NCBI GenBank assembly: GCA_023052935.1
Contig: CM041292.1
Coordinates: 33,057,454-33,121,453 of the forward strand
Direction of reading: 5' to 3'
DNA length: 64,000 nt
DNA from: Piezodorus guildinii
Lineage: Eukaryota; Arthropoda; Insecta; Hemiptera; Pentatomidae
A model generated the notes under the pieces. The model did not search any database. It had not been told where the DNA came from and was given only the letters and a program-made list of their open reading frames with translations. Positions 11,401-19,231 of the stretch are shown piece by piece. Each line of letters begins with the position of its first letter. Position 1 is the stretch's first letter. The position numbers and the translations under genes are program-made.

Positions 11401-12229
11401 GGGTAGCCATTTCCCAGACATGTGTCAGTCGCCTCAATATCTTCTAATTAGTGTCCTTCCTACTACTGTAAAGTGTATGGGGGTGTTTCTGAGGATCTTG
11501 ATAGAAAAATTAATCAATTGTTCCAATGCTTCATAAACTTCATCTTTGGGTTTTCCTAGAACAGCTTCGTCACATAACTGTACGAATAATTGAAGTGGCT
11601 TTGCCCCTTCTATTGTTTCTGCATTTATTTAAGCACTTTCTGCCATCCATCGTTTTTTAAATTATGGAATCCTGCCGATCACTATACATCTCGGATATCC
11701 TATTCCAATCATCCGTTCACATGCGCGATGCTCGTTCACAGTCTTCAGACTTATAAATAACTACTATCGAATCGCAGCTATCGACAGATCTTTCTTAATG
11801 CGATCCTCGTCCGTATGAAATTATATTCCTGCTTATATCCATACATGGGACTAAGCAGGGGGAAGCGGGGAGGAAATAAAATATAATAAATAAAATAAGG
11901 TATTAGGATAAAAGTTATGGTCAGGAAATTATAACAATAAATAAAGATTTTATTATATTTAACCACTGTCATCGAAAAACTATGATTGATTAATTGACTG
12001 GATTCAAAATATGAAAAATTAATTGTTTCTTAAAATTATTATAATTAATATTTTTGATATCTCCTTTTAGACAGAAGATAAGAGGGGGAAGCTATCTTTT
12101 CTCCGGAAGAAGAAGCGACAAAGCTGGGGTAGCGAAGAACTATGCCGGGAGTCTTTGGTTCTGGAGGACAAATCAGACTGGCTGAGGAATCCGTTCAGGC
12201 CCAAAGGAAAATACAAGATCAACAAATAG
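2432..12229 (+). CDS. Unrecognised multi-exon gene, acidic/coiled-coil protein (at least 13 exons)
   Basis: Exons chained by splice sites and phase: 2432-2496, 2587-2674, 4297-4386, 5624-5697, 5784-5875, 7806-7828 (23-nt microexon), 8926-9022, 9211-9294, 9787-9892, 10297-10458, 10620-10891, 10992-11192, 12071-12229, ending ...KYKINK-stop. All introns are GT...AG and every junction keeps one frame, giving about 503 codons. The protein has a charged helical stretch (LLQKLKKERDLC, DLEGQIQDV), a second one (LELAVRERDLELRRLL), a leucine-rich helix (ELVDLLQDLQAALRLLL), long Asp/Glu/Pro-rich disordered parts (exon 11), an IERLQELVKPELC helix and a basic tail (LRKKKRQSW). No known domain was recognised. 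A cytoskeletal or scaffold role would only be a guess. The start is uncertain: either an unseen upstream exon, or the ATG at 2337. The microexon and the 8926 acceptor are the least certain pieces; an alternative acceptor at 8914 is also in frame. Confidence 0.72.
2693..4001 (+). mobile_element. 5'-truncated I/R1-like LINE: RNase H end plus 3' UTR
   Basis: The element sits inside an intron of the host gene, flanked by a 15-bp target duplication AAATGTTACACATTA (2678-2692 and 4002-4016). It encodes an RNase H domain in two frames: TAEVNAIAMALDY and IASDSLSALKAL, then WIPGHMGIMGNEMADKADKEA. A CPHCRETLTIAHIFEEC zinc-finger end follows (about 3290-3345), with the stop near 3470. A T-rich stretch and a (CCAA)n tail follow. 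A frameshift lies near 2975. The reverse transcriptase is absent, so the copy is dead. Confidence 0.8.
5030..5410 (+). mobile_element. Family J Jockey fragment, split by a SINE
   Basis: 5030-5130 resembles the GIELWGSTKPSNSS... segment of family J (GCTCTACTAGACCATC here). 5355-5410 resembles the following TLASSSIPD segment. The gap holds a tRNA-like SINE. Both parts carry stops. They lie in an intron of the unrecognised host gene. Confidence 0.55.
5140..5355 (+). mobile_element. tRNA-derived SINE, type C
   Basis: A GGGTAGTCGTGTTGGTTAAC box resembles a tRNA A box, and CGAGTTCTAATCTC about 40 nt later resembles a B box. The unrelated body ends in an A-rich stretch near 5320. It interrupts a Jockey fragment, which supports insertion. 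No second copy was found in the window. Confidence 0.5.
5876..6719. other. Intron without recognised content
   Basis: Between the exon ending at 5875 and the SINE at 6732 I see no supported coding frame or repeat shared with the rest of the window. Confidence 0.6.
6732..7019 (-). mobile_element. tRNA-derived SINE, type A (full copy)
   Basis: Minus-strand element with a tRNA-like head: GGGTGGCTAGCGTAACAG (A box) and GGTTCAAATCCGC (B box). The body contains CCGTCCTTCGGAGGGGACG, and the tail is an (AAATA)n run. Perfect 12-bp duplications ACTAATGCTTGA flank it at 6720-6731 and 7020-7031. Pol III transcription from the internal boxes is expected for the class. Confidence 0.85.
7048..7440. mobile_element. 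MITE with ~31-bp terminal inverted repeats
   Basis: Begins CAATTGAGACGTTGATTTCC and ends with the exact inverse, ...TCAACGTCTCAATTG. The repeats extend through AAAAGGTACTA. There is no coding capacity. A second copy in opposite orientation sits at 41993-42386 inside a Tigger element, which confirms the boundaries. Confidence 0.8.
7950..8439 (+). mobile_element. Ty3/Gypsy-like pol C-terminal remnant
   Basis: The + frame encodes GRLLYKVELDDG followed by GHINQLRSSE, the layout of the integrase tail of many Gypsy-class elements. A stop follows near 8145. A purine run AGTGAGGGAAA (8429-8439) just before the LTR fits a polypurine tract. Everything upstream of the integrase tail is missing, so this is a deleted copy. 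Confidence 0.6.
8440..8607 (+). mobile_element. Short 3' LTR of the Gypsy-like remnant
   Basis: Starts TGTTGTGGATCG directly after the polypurine tract and ends TTTACAACA, so the termini are TGTTGT/ACAACA. An AATAAA lies inside. At 168 bp it is short for an LTR. No 5' LTR was found in the window. Confidence 0.6.
11193..12070. other. Last intron of the unrecognised gene
   Basis: GT at 11193 and CTTTTAG at 12070 delimit it. Inside I see only AT-rich sequence and no shared repeat or coding segment. Confidence 0.6.
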
Positions 12230-12335
12230 TTCGAGTTTTCTTGTTGTATTTCATTTTTGTGTATATTTTGACTATTGAATAATAATTTTTTTTACAGTTT
12301 TATTTTTATTTTTCCCTTACTCGAATGACCATTTT

Positions 12336-12341
12336 AATAAA
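12336..12341 (+). other. Poly(A) signal of the unrecognised gene
   Basis: AATAAA lies 107 bp after the stop at 12229 and is the first canonical hexamer downstream. Confidence 0.6.
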
Positions 12342-12419
12342 CATCTTTATTATGAATGCTGTTTATTATATTAGTGATATCTAATATATAAAAATCTCGT
12401 GTCATGGTGTTTGTAGTCG

Positions 12420-13045
12420 TACTCCTCCAGGTGAGACAGGTGCCATTGTCATGCCGTTCCAGAAGGGGAAGATAAGGGGAAGCCGTTTTTCCTACTTATT
12501 TCAAAGTTAGCGGTAAATCACTGCCAGTATCTAACTCCATCCGTTACATCCTCGGGGTCACACTAGACAGGCCCTTTCTAGTCACGTCCGGGAAAGACTC
12601 AAATCGGCCAGGAGAAAGAGCTACTGGCTCTATCACCTACTTACATCCCTTATCACTGAAAATTCAGATATACAAGGGAGTAATACGTCCGACTATGCTC
12701 TATGGTGCGCCCTTTATGGGGTTTGTTCAAGTCCACCCTCAAACAATTACTGATGTACCAGAACTCCATCCTTCTACGGATTGTCCGAGGTACCAACCTA
12801 CAGAGCGCCAAAATTCACACTATACATTGCAGGAGTTAGCATTCCAACAGTGCCTGAATATATCAGCCGGAGGCACAGGTATATAGGCCTGTGCTGACCT
12901 ATTGTTTGCTGATATCACCCCCAACAACCAAGCCTGGTAGGCGGCAAGGATCACTACCTCTCGTTGAAGTCGCCGAGGGAAGGAGTTCGAGCTATCTCTG
13001 AACTCAATCTATTACCCAAAACTCTGAAGAATGGTCCCTCCCCAT
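12420..13045 (+). pseudogene. Degenerate LINE reverse-transcriptase C-terminal region
   Basis: Broken + frames encode LGVTLDRPF, IQIYKGVIRPTMLYGAP and a following Leu/Ile-rich stretch. This matches the layout after the YADD motif in Jockey-type enzymes (YLG.xLD...; KLxIYKxxIRPxxxYG). Many stops and shifts are present. It starts about 90 bp downstream of the gene's poly(A) signal. Confidence 0.6.
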
Positions 13046-13507
13046 TTTTTTCATTATATACTGAAGGCATAAAAGCCCTGAAATGTAAAAAGTGCATGCA
13101 GCGCACCCAGAAATATTTTTATGAAAATAAAAATGTGCCTTAGAATACCTTCAGGTATTAAAAGTTCAAATATACTATAATATATGTTTATATTGTATAT
13201 TGTGTAAATAATATCCATTTTTTTATTACCCCATTTTGACGAGTTAAAGTGGCCCCTACCCCAATCCGCAGACAATATTTCCTAGGATCATACCTTTATC
13301 AAATCATTAACTCCCAACACCCTCCATACATCCACAGTCTCCTACAATTTTTTTTTTTTTTTAACTTTAAATCTTTATTCACACCTGTAAATAATACAAT
13401 GAACAATCAGTGAATGTGCGGTCAATATTAAGAAACATGGCGTGATAGGCATGAGGGAGAGCAGCACCCAGCGGTACCTACTCCTGGCATGAAATTACTG
13501 TATATTA

Positions 13508-16219
13508 CTAAAGGAGAAGGTCTCTCATCCAACTCCTCTTCAGCCTTCTGTAGGCATTTCCTGGCATGAGTGTTGTGGCCATGTCATTGATTAGTGTGTT
13601 AGGGTGACCTTGTAGTTTGTCGTGGAAACGTTTGTAGTGTGTCCGTATGTGCTGATTGACGGTTGGCATCTTAAGGTCAGTATGTAAAGTTATGTTGCTA
13701 ACGTACCACGGTGCTTTTGTAATTGTTCTAAACGTTTTAGCCTGAAAGATTTGAAGTTTGTTAATGTGAGTCTTTTTAGCTGTCCCATATAGCTGTGATG
13801 CGTAAGTCCAAATAGGTTTCAGTAGGTAAGTATAGGTGTTTAATTTCTGTCGAAGTTTTAGTTTCGAGTGTTTTGAAAAGAGTGAGTAAAGAAGTCTCAG
13901 TCTTTGGTTAAGGGTTTTCTTTTTTTGGTTAATATGCGGGCCCCAAGTCATTCTTCTGTCAAACGTCAAACCAAGATAATGTACAGTGTCCGTCTGTGGA
14001 ATTTGTGTGTTGTCTAAGAAAACGGGAGGACTCGTGTCATGTCGAAGAGTAAAGGTGATATGGTGGGATTTGTCATTATTCAATCGGATTTTCCAGAGTT
14101 TGAACCAGTCATGTAATTTTATTAGATGTTGTTGTAGGATCTCTGAGGCGTGGGTTGCAATTTTATGTTTTGTTAAGATCGCTGTGTCGTCGGCATAAGT
14201 CGCTGTTAGAATATTGGGGCTGTAAGGTATGTCATGAGTGTAAATAATGTAGAGTAACGGAGCGAGCACTGCACCTTGGGGTACTCCTGCTGAGATGGAT
14301 CTCATGGCAGATAGCTCTGATCCCTGTCGAACGGAGAAAAATCTGTGAGAGAGGAAAGAATGAATAATGAGGTAGTAGGTAGGCGGAAGGATAGTCTTGA
14401 GTTTGAAGAGAAGCCCCTCGTGCCAAACTCTGTCGAAGGCTTGAGCAACGTCGAGAAATACGCCAGTAGTGTATAACTTCTGCTCTAGTGCGGTGGATAT
14501 GTAGTCCGTCACTCTGTGTAGTTGGTGCAATGTCGAGTGATGTCTTCTGAATCCAAATTGATGATCTGGTACGATGTCGTTGTTAGTTAGTAAATCAAGA
14601 AGTCTTTTATGTAGTAGATGTTCGAAAATTTTGGAGCATAGCGGAAGTAAGCTTATTGGTCGGTATGATGAGGGAGTATTTTTGTCCTTGTTGGTCTTGT
14701 GAATCATTGTAATATGTGAGTATTTCCATTGAAGCGGGAATTTGGTTGTCCTCAGTATCGCGTTATAGATTGAAGTCAGAAACACTAGAGCTTTCCTGGG
14801 CATTTGCTGGAGTACCTCAGCGTTAATTAAGTCGTGTCCAGGGGCTTTCTTTTTAGGCAACTTTCTGATTTGTTCAGCGACTTGAGCAGGTGTGAAGGAA
14901 GGAGGAGGTAATGTCAGTTGTAAAGGTTCATCCAGAGTTTTAAGTACAATTTTATCATGTTCGATGTTGTTGAATTCTGTGTGTGGTGTAAAGATAGAAG
15001 ATAGATATTCGGCGAACAGTTCGGATTTTTCTCCGTCAGCCATGGCCCAGGAACCATCTTCTTTTCGGAGGGGTGCAGGCACTTCCCGATGCTTAGTAAG
15101 GTTTTTAGTATGCCTCCACAAGCTGCCATCGTCAGTCGAAAGGTTACTAATGTAGTTATCATAAGTTGTTCTTTTAAATTTTGCAATTTGTCGTTTGAGT
15201 TCGTTGTTGAGTCGGTTGTAAATTTGTTTGTCTGATGGAAGTCGGTCTGTCTGCCATATTTTCCGGGCTCTTCTTTTTGCTCTGATCAAATTCCTTATGT
15301 ACTGTGGATAAATTGGTAGCTTTTCATGTTTTCTTCGTCTAGGAATTGATGAGGACCATGCAGCGTCTTGTAGCTTCTGTGTGAAGCATTCTACAGCATC
15401 CTCAAGCTCTTCTTCATTTTTAATAGCCAAAGGAATGGAGAGAGCAGTATTTAGACAGTTTCTGAACGCATCCCAATCCATTATGCCATTTGTGAGAGAT
15501 GTGTGTTTCTTAGCTACAAGTGGTTCTTCAAATAGTTCTAAATGCAAAAGAGAATGATCAGAGCAAAGATCTGTGCTCGTACTTATTGTGTGAGGTGAAG
15601 TGCGGAGTCCTTTAGTTATGAAAAAATCTGGTGTCTTACGTCTAGATGTTGGCCAGTAAGTAGGTGAGTGTGGTGATATCGTGTCTAATGAAAGTTCGTG
15701 AAGGACATACCTGAGATTTCTTCCTCTTGGGGTTGATAATCTAGATCCCCAAGTCGGGTCTTTAGCATTATAATCGCCGCCTGCGACAAAGCATCTGCCG
15801 AGACGTTTGAAGAAGTTACTAAACATCGTGGAAGTCAGGACATATCTCGGAGGGCAATAAACAGCAGCAAGAGTAATGTTGTGATGTTCAGAGAATAGTG
15901 AAATGGCTGTAGCTTGTATGTCAGGTGATATGGGTAATTGCAAAGGATGGTGTTTTAGTGTTGATCTGATGAGAATAGCAGTGCCTCCGTGTGAAGTATT
16001 GTCTGGATGGTCAGTTCTATAGATTTTGTAATCATGAATGTAAAATTTGGATTTTGGTGTAAAATGTGTTTCAGTGATTAGTGCTATGTCAATTCGTTTC
16101 TCGTGTAAATATATGTCTAGTTCTGTCCTATGTTGATTAAGTCCGTTTGCGTTCCATAGTATGATAGACATGGAGCCTACAGTCATCTGATTAATGGACA
16201 TATAATTGTCTAAGGGCAA
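13508..16219 (-). CDS. LINE ORF2: endonuclease-reverse transcriptase
   Basis: 903 residues without interruption. The N-terminal ~235 residues form an APE-type endonuclease: LWNANGLNQHR, ITETHF, AGGDYNAKDPTWGS and CSDHSLLHLEL supply the expected Asn, Glu, Asp/Asn and Asp-His. The reverse transcriptase spans roughly residues 440-720, with KKKAPGHD, SYRPISLLPLCSK, VFLDVAQAFDRVWH, AGVPQGAVLAPLLY and the catalytic TYADDTAIL. The C-terminal part keeps HYLGLTFDRRMTW and LKPIWTYASQLYG. All catalytic motifs are present, so the enzyme could be functional, nicking target DNA and copying its RNA there. The reading frame overlaps the end of ORF1. Clade assignment to Jockey is by motif similarity. Confidence 0.92.
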   Translation of the reverse strand: MPLDNYMSINQMTVGSMSIILWNANGLNQHRTELDIYLHEKRIDIALITETHFTPKSKFYIHDYKIYRTDHPDNTSHGGTAILIRSTLKHHPLQLPISPDIQATAISLFSEHHNITLAAVYCPPRYVLTSTMFSNFFKRLGRCFVAGGDYNAKDPTWGSRLSTPRGRNLRYVLHELSLDTISPHSPTYWPTSRRKTPDFFITKGLRTSPHTISTSTDLCSDHSLLHLELFEEPLVAKKHTSLTNGIMDWDAFRNCLNTALSIPLAIKNEEELEDAVECFTQKLQDAAWSSSIPRRRKHEKLPIYPQYIRNLIRAKRRARKIWQTDRLPSDKQIYNRLNNELKRQIAKFKRTTYDNYISNLSTDDGSLWRHTKNLTKHREVPAPLRKEDGSWAMADGEKSELFAEYLSSIFTPHTEFNNIEHDKIVLKTLDEPLQLTLPPPSFTPAQVAEQIRKLPKKKAPGHDLINAEVLQQMPRKALVFLTSIYNAILRTTKFPLQWKYSHITMIHKTNKDKNTPSSYRPISLLPLCSKIFEHLLHKRLLDLLTNNDIVPDHQFGFRRHHSTLHQLHRVTDYISTALEQKLYTTGVFLDVAQAFDRVWHEGLLFKLKTILPPTYYLIIHSFLSHRFFSVRQGSELSAMRSISAGVPQGAVLAPLLYIIYTHDIPYSPNILTATYADDTAILTKHKIATHASEILQQHLIKLHDWFKLWKIRLNNDKSHHITFTLRHDTSPPVFLDNTQIPQTDTVHYLGLTFDRRMTWGPHINQKKKTLNQRLRLLYSLFSKHSKLKLRQKLNTYTYLLKPIWTYASQLYGTAKKTHINKLQIFQAKTFRTITKAPWYVSNITLHTDLKMPTVNQHIRTHYKRFHDKLQGHPNTLINDMATTLMPGNAYRRLKRSWMRDLLL

Positions 16220-17194
16220 GGGTAGTTTGAGAGAGTTGTTGAAGAAGACCGAAGAGGGGCTGAATGAGATTGTTTAAATTATTGATAATATTGTATAACT
16301 GGCCAGAGGAGTTATCTACCAGCGGGACCGGTAGGGTAGTGCCCCCACTCATACCTGTATATCTGTGTCGTTGGTGTGGCGCTTGAGCTGGTAGCTGTTG
16401 GTGTGGGGCTTGCGATGGTTGTTGCGGCTGTCTCTGGTGCTGTTGGTACTGGGCTTGAGCTGGTTGTTGTGGCTGTCTCTGATCTTGATGATCTGGTGCT
16501 AGAGCTGGTTGATTCAACTGCCTCTGATGCTCCCGGTCAGTTCTTGGATGAGGTGGCTGAGGTTGATTTAGTTGTGGAAGAGGTGGAAAATCATTGAGGG
16601 CAGGCGGTGCATGTCTTACTGTTGGAGGTCGCAGAGGAGCGTACTGCTTCGAGCGATGTTTTCGAAGTTCTTTCAAAGTTTGGCAGCCCCTATAGTTGGC
16701 GGGATGAGCGCCATTACAGTTGGCGCAGGTTGCAGCTGTTTCTCTTGGTTTTGTGCAAGCACTGCTTTCGTGGCCCAGTCCACATCTTACACATTTTGGT
16801 GGGTAGTTGCAGTACGTTTTTGTGTGTCCATACTGCTGGCATCGAATACATTGAGGAATCATTTTTCTTTTGCGCGGTTCCTCTATTTTTATATGGGTAT
16901 AGTACAAAAATTCAATGTCAAAGATTTTGTCATTGAATGTTGCTTTTGAGACGTCCACGAAAAACATGGGAAGGGGTGTTTTAAATCGTGAAATGATGTT
17001 GACAATACTTGTTGCCTCATATCCATATTTGGCCAGTTCTTCTTTTATGGTGGTTAGTGGTGTGCCGTAGTGTAGGTTTTTGATAACAACTCGTGGACTT
17101 TTTTCCTCTGGTAGTTGATATGTGTGGAAGTACGCACCTCCCTTTCTTAAACTAGTTACTAACTTTCGGTAAACATCTGAGTTTTCAGGGTATA
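16191..17194 (-). CDS. LINE ORF1 (Gag-like, zinc knuckles), 5' end missing
   Basis: The frame is open from the 5' truncation at 17194 for about 334 codons. The first part resembles the PRE_C2HC-type region of Jockey Gag proteins (KSPRVVIKNLHYGTPLTTIK, MFFVDVSKATF). Three Cys-rich knuckles follow: CIRCQQYGHTKTYC, CVRCGLGHESSAC and CANCNGAHPANYRGC. A Gln/Pro-rich repetitive region and a short C-terminal helix end the frame. Such proteins bind element RNA. The missing N-terminus means the copy cannot make a complete Gag. Confidence 0.88.
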
Positions 17195-17671
17195 CTCCTA
17201 CAATTTAAATCCTCAATCTATTCACTTGAAAGAAGATCGCGCCATTCCTACCTTTAATTTCCTACCCATAGGACGAAAACTTTTGATCGTCCCTTCCTTG
17301 TCCGTTCCTCTAATTTCTGGAATTCTCTACCTACTTATATCCGCCATGCTGCTTCCCTCTCCTCATTCAAATCCCATCTTCTCCAACACCTTTTATAATC
17401 CAAAAAGACGCTTAAAAACTGTAACATTTATATTCCTGACATTACACTTTGAAAGAAGAATAGTTTTTGTTAATTTTCTATATTTAAATGCTGTTAGCTA
17501 TTTATTTATTTTTAATTCCGTTCAACAAAATATTTTCTAAGAATTGTATTTATTTTTATTTTACCATTGTATATATTTGCGTATATGCGTTTATGATATG
17601 CACACATATATTAACCCATAATTGTAATTAGTTATTAATTATGTTCCTTCTGTCTGTTGGCCAGACATGTA

Positions 17672-18575
17672 TTGGGTTGATGCAAAATTAATGCAGGTTT
17701 TTAGTAGGTATTGTAAATACGCCATATCTTTACTTTAACCATATATATTTAATCAAAATAATTTCCATCTGAATCAATGCACTTTTGCCAACGTTCAACA
17801 AGCTTTCTTATTCCACCAGAAAAAAAATCCGAATCCCTGGACTCAATGAAATCACGAAAAGAATTTTCAATGTCGTACTGGTTTTGAAAATTTTTCTCCC
17901 TCAAAAAGTTGTCCAGATGCCTGAAAAAGTGGAAGTCTGTAGGAGAGAGGTCAGGTGAATAAGGCGGATGTTGGAGAACTTCGTAGCCCAGCTCGTGCAG
18001 TCGTCGAAGCGTTGGTTGTGCAACGTGTGGTCTGGCGTTACTACTGGCACCCACTTGGCCAACTTTTTTACCTTACCAATTGCTTCCAAGTGGCGTACAA
18101 CTGTGGATTGGTTCACACCGAGTTCCGCCGCCATTTCTCGTGTGGTTTTGGTTGGGTCTTCTTCCACTTTTGACCTCAGCTGGTCGTTGTCCAGAGCAAG
18201 GCCCCGACCTTCCTTGTCTTCGAGGTCGAAATCTCCTCTGCGAAACTTCTGGAACCAACGCTGCACCGTGCACTCATTAATAGCCCCCTGACCCCACACT
18301 TCATTAATATTACGAGCCGTTTGCGCAGTGCTGCGCCCTAATTTAAATTCGTAAAAATAAATTTGACGAAAATCGCACTTTGACATTTTCGATTCAAGAC
18401 CTTTGAACACACTGAACAAAACGATTTTACTAAACAAATTCATGGTGAAAGAGAGGGTATTAGATAAGGTTTGTTTTGGTATAATAATGATCAATGTTAG
18501 GATTAGCTTTGTTTACACAATTGGAATTAAGATATTGCAATAGAGGAAACCTGCATTAATTTCGCATCAGCCCAA
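17672..18575 (-). mobile_element. mariner element 1, internally deleted
   Basis: Terminal inverted repeats TTGGGTTGATGCAAAATTAA and TTGGGCTGATGCGAAATTAA (minus) end at the TA target duplications 17670-17671 and 18576-18577. The transposase N-terminus (HTH region, FRQIYFYEFKLGRSTAQT...) runs to KVKKLAKWVP. It jumps directly, in another frame, to NARPHVAQPTLRRL...HPPYSPDLSPTDFHFF and ...RWQKCIDSDGNYFD at the C-terminus. About 400 bp, holding the first catalytic Asp and the approach to the second, are missing. At 904 bp it is non-autonomous. The pattern fits the cecropia/Hsmar1-like branch. Confidence 0.88.
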
Positions 18576-18680
18576 TATATTTACATATACTGTACAAACC
18601 TGTTATTCTTAGGAGACCTAGTCCCAGAATACATTTTTTTTTCTATTTATATTTCTATTTCTAATAATAAAACCAGAGGG

Positions 18681-19150
18681 TGAGAAAAAAAAATCACTAG
18701 AAATAATTTATATGGCAGAACAACTTTTACCGGGTTAGCTAAAAGCAATGAAAATGAAAACTGTGCTGATGATGTGGGTTAAGGCTGATTGTTTTCAACT
18801 CAGAAATTAGGAAATGCATATTTAAATCAACTTCGTTATTAAGTGCAATATAAAAATAGTACGATTAAAATAATTATTAACTAAGCATGGATGAAACATC
18901 CAAATCAATTTTTTATGAATGACAGCACTCCTCTAGCAAAGAATAATGTTCACTGCTTAGAAATAATTCAGTCGTTACTGAGATATATTTTTTTCCCCGG
19001 ACTTTGGTGGAACAAAACCCCAGAACAGCAGTTCGAGAATTTACATGGAAACGTAACCTAAGTAAATCAACCTTCGATGACCAGCCCAAGGAGATTGGAA
19101 AAAGCTTGAAAATTGGGTTCCAAATACATTAAACGACAGTTAAAAAATCG
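18681..19150. other. Intergenic stretch, nothing recognised
   Basis: AT-rich sequence between the family T tail and the 3' end of the CRAL-TRIO gene. No supported frame or shared repeat was seen. Confidence 0.6.
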
Positions 19151-19156
19151 TTTATT
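19151..19156 (-). other. Poly(A) signal of CRAL-TRIO gene 1
   Basis: AATAAA on the minus strand, about 76 bp beyond the stop codon at 19232. Confidence 0.6.
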
Positions 19157-19231
19157 ATCTTTAATGTTGGCAAATTTAATCATACAATAATCTCATTATA
19201 ATATTATCTTAAGAGATCTATGTTTTGTTTT

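Larger units (their letters stand above)
13351..17194 (-). mobile_element. Jockey-clade LINE, 5'-truncated in ORF1, ORF2 intact
   Basis: Minus-strand element with its poly(A) tail (T run at 13351-13362) on the left. Perfect 12-bp target duplications CTCCTACAATTT lie at 13339-13350 and 17195-17206. It carries a partial ORF1 and a complete ORF2 that overlap by 29 nt, and lacks its 5' UTR and the start of ORF1. The absence of any stop over 3.6 kb and the perfect duplication argue for a recent insertion. Confidence 0.9.
13240..18680 (+). mobile_element. Family T LINE tail, split by a Jockey LINE and a mariner
   Basis: Three pieces (13240-13350, 17207-17671, 18578-18680) read as one element. IRRQYFLGSYLYQIINSQ ends at the first junction and SFLVRSS-like FWNSLPTYIRHA sequence continues after the second. 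A 3' UTR resembling 54030-54350 follows. The uninterrupted relative at 54352-54666 (minus) shows the same order, with NRRQYFLGSYLYQTINSQ then LWNSLPTHIRH. The split point coincides with the 12-bp target duplication of the inserted LINE. Confidence 0.75.

Noticed and set aside
14892..15155. Plus-strand frames across 13.9-16.9 kb
   Set aside because: They are antisense shadows of the LINE ORF1/ORF2 coding strand.
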